Source of the DNA: Bradyrhizobium sp. 21
Lineage (GTDB): Bacteria; Pseudomonadota; Alphaproteobacteria; Rhizobiales; Xanthobacteraceae
Length of the DNA: 64,000 nt
Assembly (NCBI RefSeq): GCF_023073335.1
Contig: NZ_JADPJG010000019.1
Span: 124,001 to 188,000, forward strand
Direction of reading: 5' to 3'
Shown in pieces: positions 27,449 through 37,639 of the stretch. The position numbers and the translations under genes are program-made. Under the pieces are notes generated by a model. That model searched no databases, was not told the DNA's origin, and was given only the letters and a program-made list of their open reading frames with translations. Position 1 is the stretch's first letter. Each line of letters opens with the position of its first letter.

Positions 27449-27468
27449 GGCTTGAATGGTTCTAAGCC
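27449..27468. promoter_or_regulatory. Palindrome between nifS-like gene and sufB (possible Irr box or hairpin)
   Basis: GGCTTGAATGGTTCTAAGCC has GGCTT / AAGCC arms and a TTGAA-N2-GTTCTAA centre that resembles the iron control element bound by Irr in Bradyrhizobium. With flanking CAC and CGTG it could also fold as a stem-loop in mRNA. It starts 13 bases after the desulfurase stop. Fe-S genes in this group are known Irr targets, but the match here is by eye only. Confidence 0.35.
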
Positions 27469-27549
27469 CGTGCTTTGCGCACAGAAACATCGTAATACTC
27501 GTCCGAGTTTGATCCACCGCGGTCCTTGAAACCGCGAGCGGAGGATAGA

Positions 27550-29046
<1,497 letters not shown>

Positions 29047-29108
29047 TCGCCGACCCTCGCGGCGCGCTGCGGCGCTCCATGCATCAATTGAATAGACTGG
29101 ATACCAAG

Positions 29109-29861
29109 ATGCCGTTGCTTGAAGTAAAAGACCTGAAGGTTCGTGTCGAGGAGCGTGAGATCCTCCACGGGCTGACGCTGACCGTGAACGAGGGCGAGAT
29201 CCACGCGATCATGGGGCCGAACGGCTCCGGCAAATCGACGCTCTCCCACGTCATCGCCGGCAAGCCCGGCTATGAAGTCACCGACGGCCAGATCCTGTTC
29301 AAGGGCGAAGATCTGCTCGCGATGGCCCCCAACGAGCGCGCCGCCAAGGGCGTGTTCCTGGCGTTCCAGTATCCGGTCGAGATTCCCGGCGTCGCCACCA
29401 TGAATTTCCTGCGCACCGCGCTGAATGCGCAGCGCAAGGCGCGCGGCGAGAGCGAATATTCGACACCGGACTTTCTGAAGAAGGTCCGCGAAGTCTCGAA
29501 GTCGTTGAACATCCCGCAGGACATGCTCAAGCGCGGCGTCAATGTCGGCTTCTCCGGCGGCGAGAAGAAGCGCAACGAGGTGCTGCAGATGGCGCTGTTC
29601 GAGCCGAGCCTGTGCATCCTCGACGAGATGGATTCCGGCCTCGACATCGATGCGCTGCGCATCGCGGCCGACGGCGTCAACGCGCTGCATTCGCCCAAGC
29701 GTGCGATGGTCGTCATCACCCACTATCAGCGGCTGCTGAACTACATCGTGCCCGACATCGTGCACGTGATGTCGAAGGGCCGTGTCGTGAAGAGCGGCGG
29801 CAAGGAACTGGCGCTGGAGCTGGAAGCGTCCGGCTACGCCCAGTTCGAGGACGCCGCGTAA
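29109..29861 (+). CDS. sufC: Fe-S cluster assembly ATPase SufC
   Basis: A 250-residue ABC-type ATPase that drives the SufBCD scaffold. Walker A is GPNGSGKST, the signature motif is FSGGEKKRNE and Walker B is LCILDEMDSGLD; the H-loop follows in VVITHYQRL. ATG 29109 opens the conserved LLEVKDLKV start; ATG 29079 would add ten unmatched residues. The stop lies 12 bases before sufD. Confidence 0.97.
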   Translation: MPLLEVKDLKVRVEEREILHGLTLTVNEGEIHAIMGPNGSGKSTLSHVIAGKPGYEVTDGQILFKGEDLLAMAPNERAAKGVFLAFQYPVEIPGVATMNFLRTALNAQRKARGESEYSTPDFLKKVREVSKSLNIPQDMLKRGVNVGFSGGEKKRNEVLQMALFEPSLCILDEMDSGLDIDALRIAADGVNALHSPKRAMVVITHYQRLLNYIVPDIVHVMSKGRVVKSGGKELALELEASGYAQFEDAA

Positions 29862-29873
29862 GGATTGTTTGAA

Positions 29874-31178
29874 ATGAACGTTGCTGTGGCAAAGACCGGA
29901 AACGGCCGCGCGGTGAGCGATCTCTTCGCCAGCGCCGAAGGCCGCCTGCCGGGTTCGCCTTCCGGGATCGCGGTGCGCCGCGAGGCGTTCGAGACCTATG
30001 AGCGGCTCGGCCTGCCGCACCGCCGGATCGAGGAATGGAAATACACTGACCTCCGCGCGCTGGTCGGCGAGGTGCTGCCGCTGGCAGCCGCGCCCGATGC
30101 GGCCGCGCTGAAGCGCGCTGCGGAGGCGGTGAAGGCGCATGCGATCGCTGGCGCCCGCAAGCTCGTGCTGGTCGACGGCGTGTTCGCGGCAGATCTCTCC
30201 GACGTCAAGGCGCTCGCCGCCGAGGCGGGCTTCAGGACGCTGCGGGAGACGCTGGAGAAGGATGCCGGGCTGCTGAAGACTGCGGCCACTGATGCCGTGA
30301 TCGCGCTGAACGCCGCGATGGCGACCGACGGCGTCGTGCTTGATATCGCCGATGGCGCGCAGCTGTCCGCACCGATCCAGATCATCCACATCGCGACCGT
30401 TGCTTCCGCGTCGGCCTTCACCCGTTCGCAGGTTGCGATCGGGAAGGGCGCTCGCGCCACCATCATCGAGAGCTTTGTCGCCGCCGGTGCCAAGGCCTAT
30501 CAGGTCAACGACGCCGTACTCCTGTCGGTTGGCGACAATTCTGACGTTGCCCATATCCGCCTGATGGACGATGCGCCCGACGCGCTGAACGTCACCTCGC
30601 ATTTCGTCACCATCGGCGCCAATGTGAAGTTCAACTTCTTCAACATGACCACCGGTGCTGCGGTCAGCCGCCTCCAGGGCTTCATCACGCTGGCGGGCGA
30701 GGGCAGTGAGCTCTCCGCCAACGGCGTCAATTTGTTGCAGAACACCGAGCATGGCGACACCACGCTGGTGGTCGACCACGCCGTGCCGAACTGCGTCAGC
30801 CGCGAAGTCTTCCGTGCCGTGATCGACGATCGCGCCCATTCGGTGTTCCAGGGCCGCATCATCGTGCGTCCCGATGCGCAGAAGACCGACGGCAAGATGA
30901 TGATCCGCGCGCTGCTGCTCTCGGACGAAGCCGAGGCCGACAACAAGCCCGAGCTCGAGATCTTCGCCGACGACGTCTCCTGCGGCCACGGCGCCACCGC
31001 CGGCGCGCTCGACGACAGCCTGCTGTTCTATTTGAAGGCGCGCGGCCTGCCGGAGAAGCAGGCCCAGGCGCTGCTGATCCAGGCGTTCGTCGGCGAGGCG
31101 ATCGAGCAGATCGCCGATGACGATCTACGCGAGCATGTGATCGGCATTGCCGAGCGCTGGCTGGAGCGGCGCCAATGA
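29874..31178 (+). CDS. sufD: Fe-S cluster assembly protein SufD
   Basis: A 434-residue partner of SufB in the SufBCD complex. The N-terminal RRIEEWKYTDLR motif is typical of SufD, and the C-terminal core has NCVSREVFRAVIDDRAHSVF, then FADDVSCGHGATAGALDD with the conserved Cys-Gly-His. The stop overlaps the sufS start (ATGA at 31175-31178), so the two are translationally coupled. Confidence 0.95.
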   Translation: MNVAVAKTGNGRAVSDLFASAEGRLPGSPSGIAVRREAFETYERLGLPHRRIEEWKYTDLRALVGEVLPLAAAPDAAALKRAAEAVKAHAIAGARKLVLVDGVFAADLSDVKALAAEAGFRTLRETLEKDAGLLKTAATDAVIALNAAMATDGVVLDIADGAQLSAPIQIIHIATVASASAFTRSQVAIGKGARATIIESFVAAGAKAYQVNDAVLLSVGDNSDVAHIRLMDDAPDALNVTSHFVTIGANVKFNFFNMTTGAAVSRLQGFITLAGEGSELSANGVNLLQNTEHGDTTLVVDHAVPNCVSREVFRAVIDDRAHSVFQGRIIVRPDAQKTDGKMMIRALLLSDEAEADNKPELEIFADDVSCGHGATAGALDDSLLFYLKARGLPEKQAQALLIQAFVGEAIEQIADDDLREHVIGIAERWLERRQ

Positions 31179-32422
31179 GCACGCATCCCGCAGTCAAGAA
31201 CGGTGCCTACGACGTCGCCCGCGTGCGCGAGGACTTTCCGGCGCTCGCCATGCAGATCTACGGCAAGCCGCTGGTCTATCTCGACAACGCCGCCTCGGCA
31301 CAGAAGCCGAAAGTCGTGCTCGACCGCATGACGCAGGCCTATACGTCCGAATACGCCAACGTCCATCGCGGCCTGCATTACCTCGCCAACGCCGCGACCG
31401 AAGCCTATGAGGGCGGCCGCACCAAGGTGGCGCAGTTCATCAACGCGCCCCGCACTGAGGAAGTGATCTTCACCCGCAACGCGACGGAGGCGATTAATCT
31501 CGTCGCCTCGTCCTGGGGCGGCCCGAATGTCGGAGAAGGCGACGAGATCGTCATCTCGATCATGGAGCACCACTCCAACATCGTGCCATGGCATTTCCTC
31601 AGGGAACGCAAGGGCGCCGTGATCAAATGGGCGCCGGTCGACGACGAGGGCAATTTCCTGATCGACGAGTTCGAGAAGCTGCTCACGTCGAAGACCAAGC
31701 TGGTCGCGATCACGCAGATGTCGAACGCGCTCGGCACCATCGTCCCGGTCAAGGACGTGGTGAAGATCGCGCACGCCCGCGGCATTCCCGTGCTGGTCGA
31801 CGGCAGCCAGGGCGCCGTGCATATGCCTGTCGACGTCCAGGACATTGGCTGCGACTTCTATGTCTTCACCGGCCACAAGGTCTACGGTCCGACCGGCATC
31901 GGCGTGCTCTGGGCCAAATACGACCACCTCCTCGCGATGCGCCCCTACAACGGCGGTGGCGAGATGATCCGCGAAGTTTCGCAGGACGTCGTCACCTATG
32001 GCGATCCTCCGCACAAATTCGAGGCGGGCACGCCGGCAATCGTCGAGGCCGTCGGCCTTGGCGCCGCCATCGACTACGTCAATTCGATCGGCAAGGAGCG
32101 CATCGCCGCGCACGAGCACGATCTCGTCACCTACGCCCAGGACAAGCTGCGGGAGATCAACTCGCTGCGGCTGATCGGCACGGCGCGGGCCAAGGGCCCG
32201 GTGATCTCCTTCGAGATGAAGGGCGCACACGCCCATGACGTCGCCACCGTGATCGACCGCCAGGGCATCGCGGTGCGCGCCGGCACCCATTGCGTGATGC
32301 CGCTTTTAGAACGGTTCAACGTCACAGCCACATGCCGGGCGTCGTTCGGCATGTATAATACGCGGGAAGAAGTCGATCATCTGGCACAGGCGCTGTTGAA
32401 GGCGCGGGATTTGTTCGCATGA
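31175..32422 (+). CDS. sufS: Cysteine desulfurase SufS
   Basis: A 415-residue group II cysteine desulfurase that supplies sulphur to SufBCD. The PLP lysine is in FTGHKVYGPTG; the active cysteine is in RAGTHCVMPL, the short-loop form of SufS. LDNAASAQKPK and MEHHSNIVPWHF are other family marks. Its usual activator SufE is not in this cluster. It overlaps sufD before it and sufT after it by ATGA contacts. Confidence 0.95.
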   Translation: MSTHPAVKNGAYDVARVREDFPALAMQIYGKPLVYLDNAASAQKPKVVLDRMTQAYTSEYANVHRGLHYLANAATEAYEGGRTKVAQFINAPRTEEVIFTRNATEAINLVASSWGGPNVGEGDEIVISIMEHHSNIVPWHFLRERKGAVIKWAPVDDEGNFLIDEFEKLLTSKTKLVAITQMSNALGTIVPVKDVVKIAHARGIPVLVDGSQGAVHMPVDVQDIGCDFYVFTGHKVYGPTGIGVLWAKYDHLLAMRPYNGGGEMIREVSQDVVTYGDPPHKFEAGTPAIVEAVGLGAAIDYVNSIGKERIAAHEHDLVTYAQDKLREINSLRLIGTARAKGPVISFEMKGAHAHDVATVIDRQGIAVRAGTHCVMPLLERFNVTATCRASFGMYNTREEVDHLAQALLKARDLFA

Positions 32423-32790
32423 GTGACACGGCCGAAATCAAAGCCAATCCGATGGAGACCCAGTCGGCGCTGCCGCCTGAGGAGACCGAGCGTTTGACCA
32501 CCGAGATCATCGCCGGGCTCAAGACGGTGTTCGATCCGGAAATCCCGGCCGACATCTACGAGCTCGGCCTGATCTACAAGGTCGAGATCAAGGACGACCG
32601 CTCGGTCGACGTCCAGATGACGCTGACGACGCCGAACTGTCCGGCCGCCGGCGAGCTGCCGACCATGGTCGAGAACGCAGTCGCCAGCGTCCCCGGCGTC
32701 GGCGTGGTCGACGTCAAGGTGATCTGGGAGCCGGCCTGGACGCCGGAGCGCATGAGCGACGAGGCCCGCCTCGTGCTCAACATGTGGTGA
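32419..32790 (+). CDS. sufT: SufT-like MIP18/DUF59 protein
   Basis: A 123-residue protein of the MIP18 (DUF59) family that helps mature Fe-S proteins. The family motif is FDPEIPADIYELGLIY, then MTLTTPNCPAAGELP with the conserved cysteine, and the tail WEPAWTPERMSDEAR. The first 20 or so residues are a variable tail. The ATG overlaps the sufS stop (ATGA), which places it in the Suf unit. 88 bases separate it from the A-type carrier. Confidence 0.92.
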   Translation: MSDTAEIKANPMETQSALPPEETERLTTEIIAGLKTVFDPEIPADIYELGLIYKVEIKDDRSVDVQMTLTTPNCPAAGELPTMVENAVASVPGVGVVDVKVIWEPAWTPERMSDEARLVLNMW

Positions 32791-32878
32791 CGCGTAACCT
32801 AGGCTTCAGATCCTTGTTAGATCATCCTTGTTCAATCCTTGGCATTGAATTCGCTCGGCAACGGACCACATCACTGAC

Positions 32879-33289
32879 ATGACCCAGATATCGTCAGGCT
32901 CGACACCAGCATCCACCCCGAAGCCGCGGCGGCCCCGCCCGCAGGTGATGCGGCTGACGGACGCTGCGGCCCAGCGCATCAGCGAGCTCACCCAGCGCGC
33001 CGATTCCGAGATCGTCGGCCTGCGCGTCGGCGTCAAGAACGGCGGCTGCGCCGGCCAGTCCTACACGGTCGAATATGCCCACGACGTCCGCCCGACCGAC
33101 GAGGTCGTCGAGGACAAGGGCGTCAAGATCCTGGTCGATCCCAAGGCTGTGCTGTTCCTGCTCGGCACCGAGATGGACTACAAGGCCGACAAGATGCAGG
33201 CCCAGTTCGTCTTCAACAACCCCAACCAGATCTCCGCCTGCGGCTGCGGCGAGTCCGTCGAGCTGCGCCCGGCCCAGATCGACGGGTAG
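32879..33289 (+). CDS. sufA: A-type Fe-S carrier (SufA/IscA family)
   Basis: A 136-residue carrier that receives clusters from SufBCD and passes them to apo-proteins. The three ligand cysteines are in NGGCAGQSY and the C-terminal SACGCGES. The first 25 residues are a Pro/Ser-rich tail. Last gene of the cluster. SufA, IscA and ErpA cannot be told apart safely by eye; the suf context favours SufA. Confidence 0.9.
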   Translation: MTQISSGSTPASTPKPRRPRPQVMRLTDAAAQRISELTQRADSEIVGLRVGVKNGGCAGQSYTVEYAHDVRPTDEVVEDKGVKILVDPKAVLFLLGTEMDYKADKMQAQFVFNNPNQISACGCGESVELRPAQIDG

Positions 33290-33308
33290 TTTCGTCCCCA
33301 ACGCACCG

Positions 33309-33449
33309 CTCTCGTGTCCCGGACGCGCTGCAGCGCGCTTGCGCTGCTGCGCAGAGCCGGGACCCACGCTATGATCGCCAGTGCAAGACGGCTGGGCCCC
33401 GGCTCTGCAGCGCACCGTTACACGCTGCGCTGCGTCCGGGGCACGAGAG
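33309..33449. repeat. GC-rich imperfect palindromic repeat, copy 1
   Basis: A 141-base element framed by CTCTCGTG and CACGAGAG, with inner arms GTCCCGGACGC and GCGTCCGGGGC and internal CAGAGCCGGG / CCCGGCTCTG. It lies between sufA and the TfoX-like gene. A second copy of the same plan is at 51451-51590. Elements of this type, with 'CCGGACGC' arms, are widespread in Bradyrhizobium intergenic DNA. Confidence 0.7.
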
Positions 33450-33456
33450 TGCGCCC

Positions 33457-33891
33457 ATGGACCGCGAATTCCTGATCGACCTGTTCGCCGATTTCGGCCC
33501 CGTCGCCATCCGAAAAATGTTTTCCGGCTACGGCATCTCCGCCGACGGCATCAACTTCGCGCTGGCCTTGCGCGCCGGTCTGTTTTTCCGCGCCGACGAG
33601 ATCACCATCCCGGACTTTGAGGCCGAAGGCTCAAAGCCGTTCCAGTATTCGACCCGCGCCAAGACCGTGCTGGTGAACTCCTATTGGGAGCTGCCGGCCC
33701 GCCTGTTCGACGATTCCGAGGAGCTTGCGCAATGGGCGAGGGCAGCGCTCGCCGCCGCCCAGCGCGCCAAGGTGAAGAAGCGGCCGAAGGCAACGAAGAA
33801 GCCGGCGAGAAAAGTCACCAAGCCCGCGACCGCAGCGAAGAAGGCGAGCAAAAAAAGCCCGGTTCGCAAGCGGGCTAAGCGAGGGGCTTGA
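33457..33891 (+). CDS. TfoX/Sxy N-terminal-domain protein with Lys-rich tail
   Basis: A 144-residue protein whose first 100 residues match the TfoX N-terminal domain (LFADFGPVAIRKMFSGYG, then LALRAGLFFRAD). It lacks the TfoX C-terminal domain and instead ends in about 45 residues of Lys/Ala/Pro/Arg repeats, a likely nucleic-acid-binding tail. TfoX regulates competence in some gammaproteobacteria; the role of single-domain forms is not known. The gene begins eight bases after the repeat and ends 3 bases before the convergent FabA-like gene. Confidence 0.82.
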   Translation: MDREFLIDLFADFGPVAIRKMFSGYGISADGINFALALRAGLFFRADEITIPDFEAEGSKPFQYSTRAKTVLVNSYWELPARLFDDSEELAQWARAALAAAQRAKVKKRPKATKKPARKVTKPATAAKKASKKSPVRKRAKRGA

Positions 33892-33894
33892 GGA

Positions 33895-34425
33895 TCAATC
33901 CACGGCCTTGGTCAGGCCGACCCTCATATCCTTGGCCGTGAAGACGCAGGCGCCGTCGGCGAGCACGCGACCGTCGGCAATCCCGAGCACCAGCTTGCCG
34001 CGCCGGACCATGCGCATGGCGACCTGGTAGCGCGCGCATCGTGTGTCCGGTGTGATGGATCCCGTGAACTCCACCTCGCCGACGCCGATGGCGCGGCCCT
34101 TGCCCGGTGAGCCCGACCATCCCAGCCAGTAGCCAATCATCTGCCACATGGCGTCCAGTCCCAAGGAAGCCGGCATCATGGAGTCGCCGCGAAAGTGGCA
34201 ATCGAAGAACCAATGGCTTGGCGTGATGTCGAGTTCACCGACGATATGGCCCTTGCCGAACTCGCCGCCGTTCAGACTGATCTCGGTGATGCGATCCATC
34301 ATCAGCATGGGCGGCGCCGGCAACTGCGCGTTGCCCGGGCCGAAATAGCCGCCTTCGCTCGATCGCAGCAGTTCGTCCTTCTTGTAGGACGGTTGCGGCG
34401 CATGAAAATCATGGGGATTGGGCAA
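33895..34425 (-). CDS. fabA: FabA-type beta-hydroxyacyl-ACP dehydratase/isomerase, stand-alone copy
   Basis: A 176-residue hotdog-fold enzyme of the FabA family, which dehydrates 3-hydroxyacyl-ACP and isomerises trans-2 to cis-3-decenoyl-ACP. The fold is clear from FGPGNAQLPAPPMLMMDRI and the catalytic pair from the His in DCHFRGD and the Asp in LGLDAMWQ. The loop before the Asp reads SMMPASLG, where most FabA proteins have PVMPGCLG. TTG 34425 has GGAGGA nine bases upstream and is the best start; no ATG is available. No fabB or fabI lies beside it, unlike the main fabA locus of rhizobia, so this may be a second, diverged copy. Confidence 0.82.
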   Translation of the reverse strand: MPNPHDFHAPQPSYKKDELLRSSEGGYFGPGNAQLPAPPMLMMDRITEISLNGGEFGKGHIVGELDITPSHWFFDCHFRGDSMMPASLGLDAMWQMIGYWLGWSGSPGKGRAIGVGEVEFTGSITPDTRCARYQVAMRMVRRGKLVLGIADGRVLADGACVFTAKDMRVGLTKAVD

Positions 34426-34520
34426 GACGACAAATCCTCCGGATGCTCGCAATCGGGCGGCGAGGGAGATGTCGTTGGTCAGGTCGGAATGTCAAGCGCG
34501 AGCGATGGCGTGCAGCTTCG

Positions 34521-35588
34521 TCACGCCACCCGGTTGTGGGTCTCGACCGCGAATTCCGGATCGGCTTCGCAGATCACGCGGTTGCGGCCGTTGCGCTTGG
34601 CGGCGTAGAGGCAGGCATCCGCCCGCTCGATCAGCGCATCGGTGTCGTCGCCTTGCTTGAGCATGGAGACGCCGACGGAGATGGTGACGCGGCCGAGGAT
34701 TTCGCCGGTGGACTTCTTCTTCAATTCCTTCGCCATCACCGCGCGGCGGATGTGATCGGCCACGGTGAGGGCCTGGCGCAGCGCGGTGTTGGGCAGCACG
34801 ACCGCAAATTCCTCGCCGCCATAGCGCGCGGTGATGTCCTGGCCCTTGATGGTCTGCTTCAGGGACAGGCCGACGAGCCGCAGCACCTGGTCGCCGGTGA
34901 GATGACCGTAGGAATCGTTGAACGACTTGAAATGATCGATGTCGACCAGCAGTAGCGACAGCGGCTCGCCGGAGACGAGTGCGCTCTGCACGGCCATGTC
35001 GATCATGCGATCGAAATATTTGCGGTTGCCGAGGCCCGTCAGCGGGTCGGTCAGGCTCTCGGCGCGGATCGCCTCCAGGCTCTGCTGGAGATTGCTGATC
35101 TCGTTCTTCGACAGCGTCAGCCGGCCTTCCAGCGCCTTGTTGGTCTCGCGCATCTCGCTGGTCGAGCGCAGCAGTGTCTCGACGATCGACTTGATCTGGT
35201 CGCGGCTCTTGGCCGATGACAGCTTTTCGGTCGCGCCCGACAGGCTGGCATCGTAGGAGCCGGTCATCCCGAGGGCGTGGCCGAGAACCTTCATGACGTC
35301 GTCGATCTCGCCGATGACGCGCGCGCCGACCTTGTCGATGCGCTCGGTGGTCTTGATGTGGGAGAGGTAGGTCTCGTAGATCTGCTCGAGATCGGCTTCG
35401 GTCAGCTTGCCGCTTCGCGCCAGCGTCTCGTTGATGATCTTGTTGAGCGCGGCGTTGTAGCCGGTGGCGTAGACGTACCAGATCTCGTAATTGCGGGGAA
35501 TTGCCGTCTGCCGGAGCGATCGGATCTGACCGAGCGCTACCTCGGCGAACGCCATCGTGCGTTCGTGTTCGTCGAGCACCTTGACCAC
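34521..35588 (-). CDS. Diguanylate cyclase (GGDEF)
   Basis: A 355-residue cytosolic protein. The first 170 residues have no recognised domain but end in a heptad-rich helix (about 130-175) that should dimerise it. The GGDEF domain has SLTDPLTGLGNRKYF, VDIDHFKSFND for metal and GTP binding, and the active GGEEF at 257-261. The inhibitory site RxxD is changed to KGQD (248-251), so product feedback may be weak. It makes cyclic di-GMP, which favours attachment over swimming. The start is GTG 35588, with ATG 35555 as an alternative. Confidence 0.9.
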   Translation of the reverse strand: MVKVLDEHERTMAFAEVALGQIRSLRQTAIPRNYEIWYVYATGYNAALNKIINETLARSGKLTEADLEQIYETYLSHIKTTERIDKVGARVIGEIDDVMKVLGHALGMTGSYDASLSGATEKLSSAKSRDQIKSIVETLLRSTSEMRETNKALEGRLTLSKNEISNLQQSLEAIRAESLTDPLTGLGNRKYFDRMIDMAVQSALVSGEPLSLLLVDIDHFKSFNDSYGHLTGDQVLRLVGLSLKQTIKGQDITARYGGEEFAVVLPNTALRQALTVADHIRRAVMAKELKKKSTGEILGRVTISVGVSMLKQGDDTDALIERADACLYAAKRNGRNRVICEADPEFAVETHNRVA

Positions 35589-35702
35589 GGAACATACCCC
35601 ACAGCGATCGGCGCGCCGCCGACCGCAGCAATACTTAAATTATGTTCGTAGGCTAACGGACGATCGTGAACGACCCGTAAATATACGTAGGGGAATACAT
35701 CC

Positions 35703-35745
35703 AAAAAATTGCGCGCCAGGCTTATTCAACCAAATCATGGCGCGC
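35703..35745 (-). terminator. Probable rho-independent terminator after the RNA helicase
   Basis: Reading leftwards, GCGCGCC (35745-35739), a 21-nt loop, GGCGCGC (35717-35711) and then AATTTTTT. It lies just past the helicase stop (35754) and before the diguanylate cyclase promoter. The loop is long, so the call is moderate. Confidence 0.45.
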
Positions 35746-35753
35746 ATCGCGCT

Positions 35754-37340
35754 TCAGGCGCCGGCGGGGGAGCGAACCGGTCGCAGCAGAAATGCCGGCA
35801 GATGCGAATGATCGCCCGGCTCGCTGTCGGGCTCGCGTTGACGGCGCGGCTCGGGACGGCCGATCGACGGCACATGCGACGGATTGGCCTGCTGGCGCGC
35901 GCCGTCACGCGGCTCGGATGATGGCTTGGCTTCACGCGGAGGTCTTGCATCACGCGGAGGCCTGCCTTCGCGCGGAGGTCTTGCCTCGCGTGCGGGCCTT
36001 GCTTCGGAAGCGGGTCTTGCTTCGGAAGCCAACCTTGCCTCGGGAGCGACCCGTGTTTCGGCTGAAGGCTGTGCCTCGCCACGCGGTTCGCGCGGCTCGT
36101 GGCTGCGCTCACGATCGCGACCACGCTGCGGCTTGCCGCGTCCGCCGCGGGAACGTTCGCGGCCGCGCGGCTCGCGCGGGCGCTCGCCCGCATCGGAAGC
36201 CTCGGTGCGGACTTCGTAATCGCCTTCGGCGCGGGGAATGCTCTGGCCGATCAGCTTTTCGATCGCCACCATCGACTTCTGGTCGAGCGGCGTGACGAGC
36301 GAGATCGCCATGCCGGACCGGCCAGCGCGGCCGGTGCGGCCGACGCGGTGAACATAGTCGTCGGGATGGTGGGGGACGTCGAAATTGAAGACGTGGCTGA
36401 CCTCGGGGATGTCGAGGCCGCGGGCGGCGACGTCGGATGCGACCAGGAGGGGTAGCTCGCCCTTGCGAAACTGTTCGAGCGCCGCCGTGCGGGCCGACTG
36501 GTCCATGTCACCGTGCAGCGCGCCGACGCTGAAGCCGTGCTTTTGCAGCGATTTGTGAACGACGGCGACATCACGCTTGCGATTGCAGAAGATGATTGCG
36601 TTCTGGAGATCCTTGGCCCCGCGCAGCAATTGGCGAAGCAGCTCGCGCTTCTCATGTGCCTCGCGTCCGGCCGGGACCTGACACTGGGTGACGGTGACGG
36701 CGGTGGTGGCGGGCTTGGACACCTCGACCTTCTGCGGATTGTGCAGGAAGGTTTCGGTGATGCGCCGGATCTCCGGCGGCATGGTCGCGGTGAAGAACAG
36801 GGTCTGCCGTGTGAACGGAACGAGCTTGCAGACGCGCTCGATGTCGGGGATGAAGCCCATGTCCAGCATGCGGTCTGCTTCGTCGATGACGAGCAACTCG
36901 ACGCCGGTGAGCAGCAGGCCGCCGCGCTCGGTGTGGTCGAGCAGGCGGCCGGGAGTGGCGATCAGCACGTCGACGCCGCGCGTCAGCTTGGCATCCTGGT
37001 CGCCGAAGGAAACGCCGCCGATCAGCAGGGCGACGTTGAGTTTCTGGCCAGCGCCGTAGCGGTCGAAGTTTTCCTTCACCTGCGCCGCAAGCTCGCGGGT
37101 CGGCTCCAGGATCAGCGTGCGCGGCATGCGCGCCCGGGCGCGACCCTTTTCGAGGATGGTGAGCATCGGCAGCACGAAGGCCGCGGTCTTGCCGGTGCCG
37201 GTCTGGGCGATGCCGAGCACGTCCTTGCGAGCGAGGACGTGGGGGATCGCCTGTTCCTGAATGGGGGTCGGGGTGGTGTAGCCGGTAGCCGCCACTGCGG
37301 CGAGAACTTTTTCGGATAGTCCGAGATCTGAAAAGGACAT
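35754..37340 (-). CDS. rhlE: DEAD-box RNA helicase, RhlE group
   Basis: A 528-residue ATP-dependent RNA helicase. Motifs in order: Q motif GYTTPTPIQEQAIP, Walker A AQTGTGKT, PTRELAAQV, DEAD in VIDEADRMLDMGF, motif III as TAT (FFTATM), and HRVGRTGRAGRSG for motif VI. After about residue 400 comes a long disordered tail rich in Arg/Glu/Pro, with a run of about nine near-repeats of the form (P/A)REARP. Such tails bind RNA and can help form condensates or bind RNase E. ATG 37340 has AGAGG upstream; an extension to 37529 is not family-like. Confidence 0.93.
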   Translation of the reverse strand: MSFSDLGLSEKVLAAVAATGYTTPTPIQEQAIPHVLARKDVLGIAQTGTGKTAAFVLPMLTILEKGRARARMPRTLILEPTRELAAQVKENFDRYGAGQKLNVALLIGGVSFGDQDAKLTRGVDVLIATPGRLLDHTERGGLLLTGVELLVIDEADRMLDMGFIPDIERVCKLVPFTRQTLFFTATMPPEIRRITETFLHNPQKVEVSKPATTAVTVTQCQVPAGREAHEKRELLRQLLRGAKDLQNAIIFCNRKRDVAVVHKSLQKHGFSVGALHGDMDQSARTAALEQFRKGELPLLVASDVAARGLDIPEVSHVFNFDVPHHPDDYVHRVGRTGRAGRSGMAISLVTPLDQKSMVAIEKLIGQSIPRAEGDYEVRTEASDAGERPREPRGRERSRGGRGKPQRGRDRERSHEPREPRGEAQPSAETRVAPEARLASEARPASEARPAREARPPREGRPPRDARPPREAKPSSEPRDGARQQANPSHVPSIGRPEPRRQREPDSEPGDHSHLPAFLLRPVRSPAGA

Positions 37341-37639
37341 TGAGCCTCTGCTCGAAACCGCCGTTCGGAATCGAGGGTAATTAAGGCTGTCGCGTTCCAC
37401 CCCGAAACGGCGCGCTCTCAAAGAAGCTGGGGGTGCTGACTCACGCGAACAAAGCGCCAAGCTCAGGAATCGCTCTTCGATACCGAGCCGCGTCGCCCCG
37501 GAACATAGGCGGGAATCGGCCAAAGTCAATGGAGCAGCCGCGGGAAGGCCCTAAAAAGCTTGGAGTTTTGCTCAAATTGCGGGCCAGGCTGCGGTTTTTC
37601 GCCCAATCCAGCGGTTTGCCGGAGCGGCCCCAACGGCCG

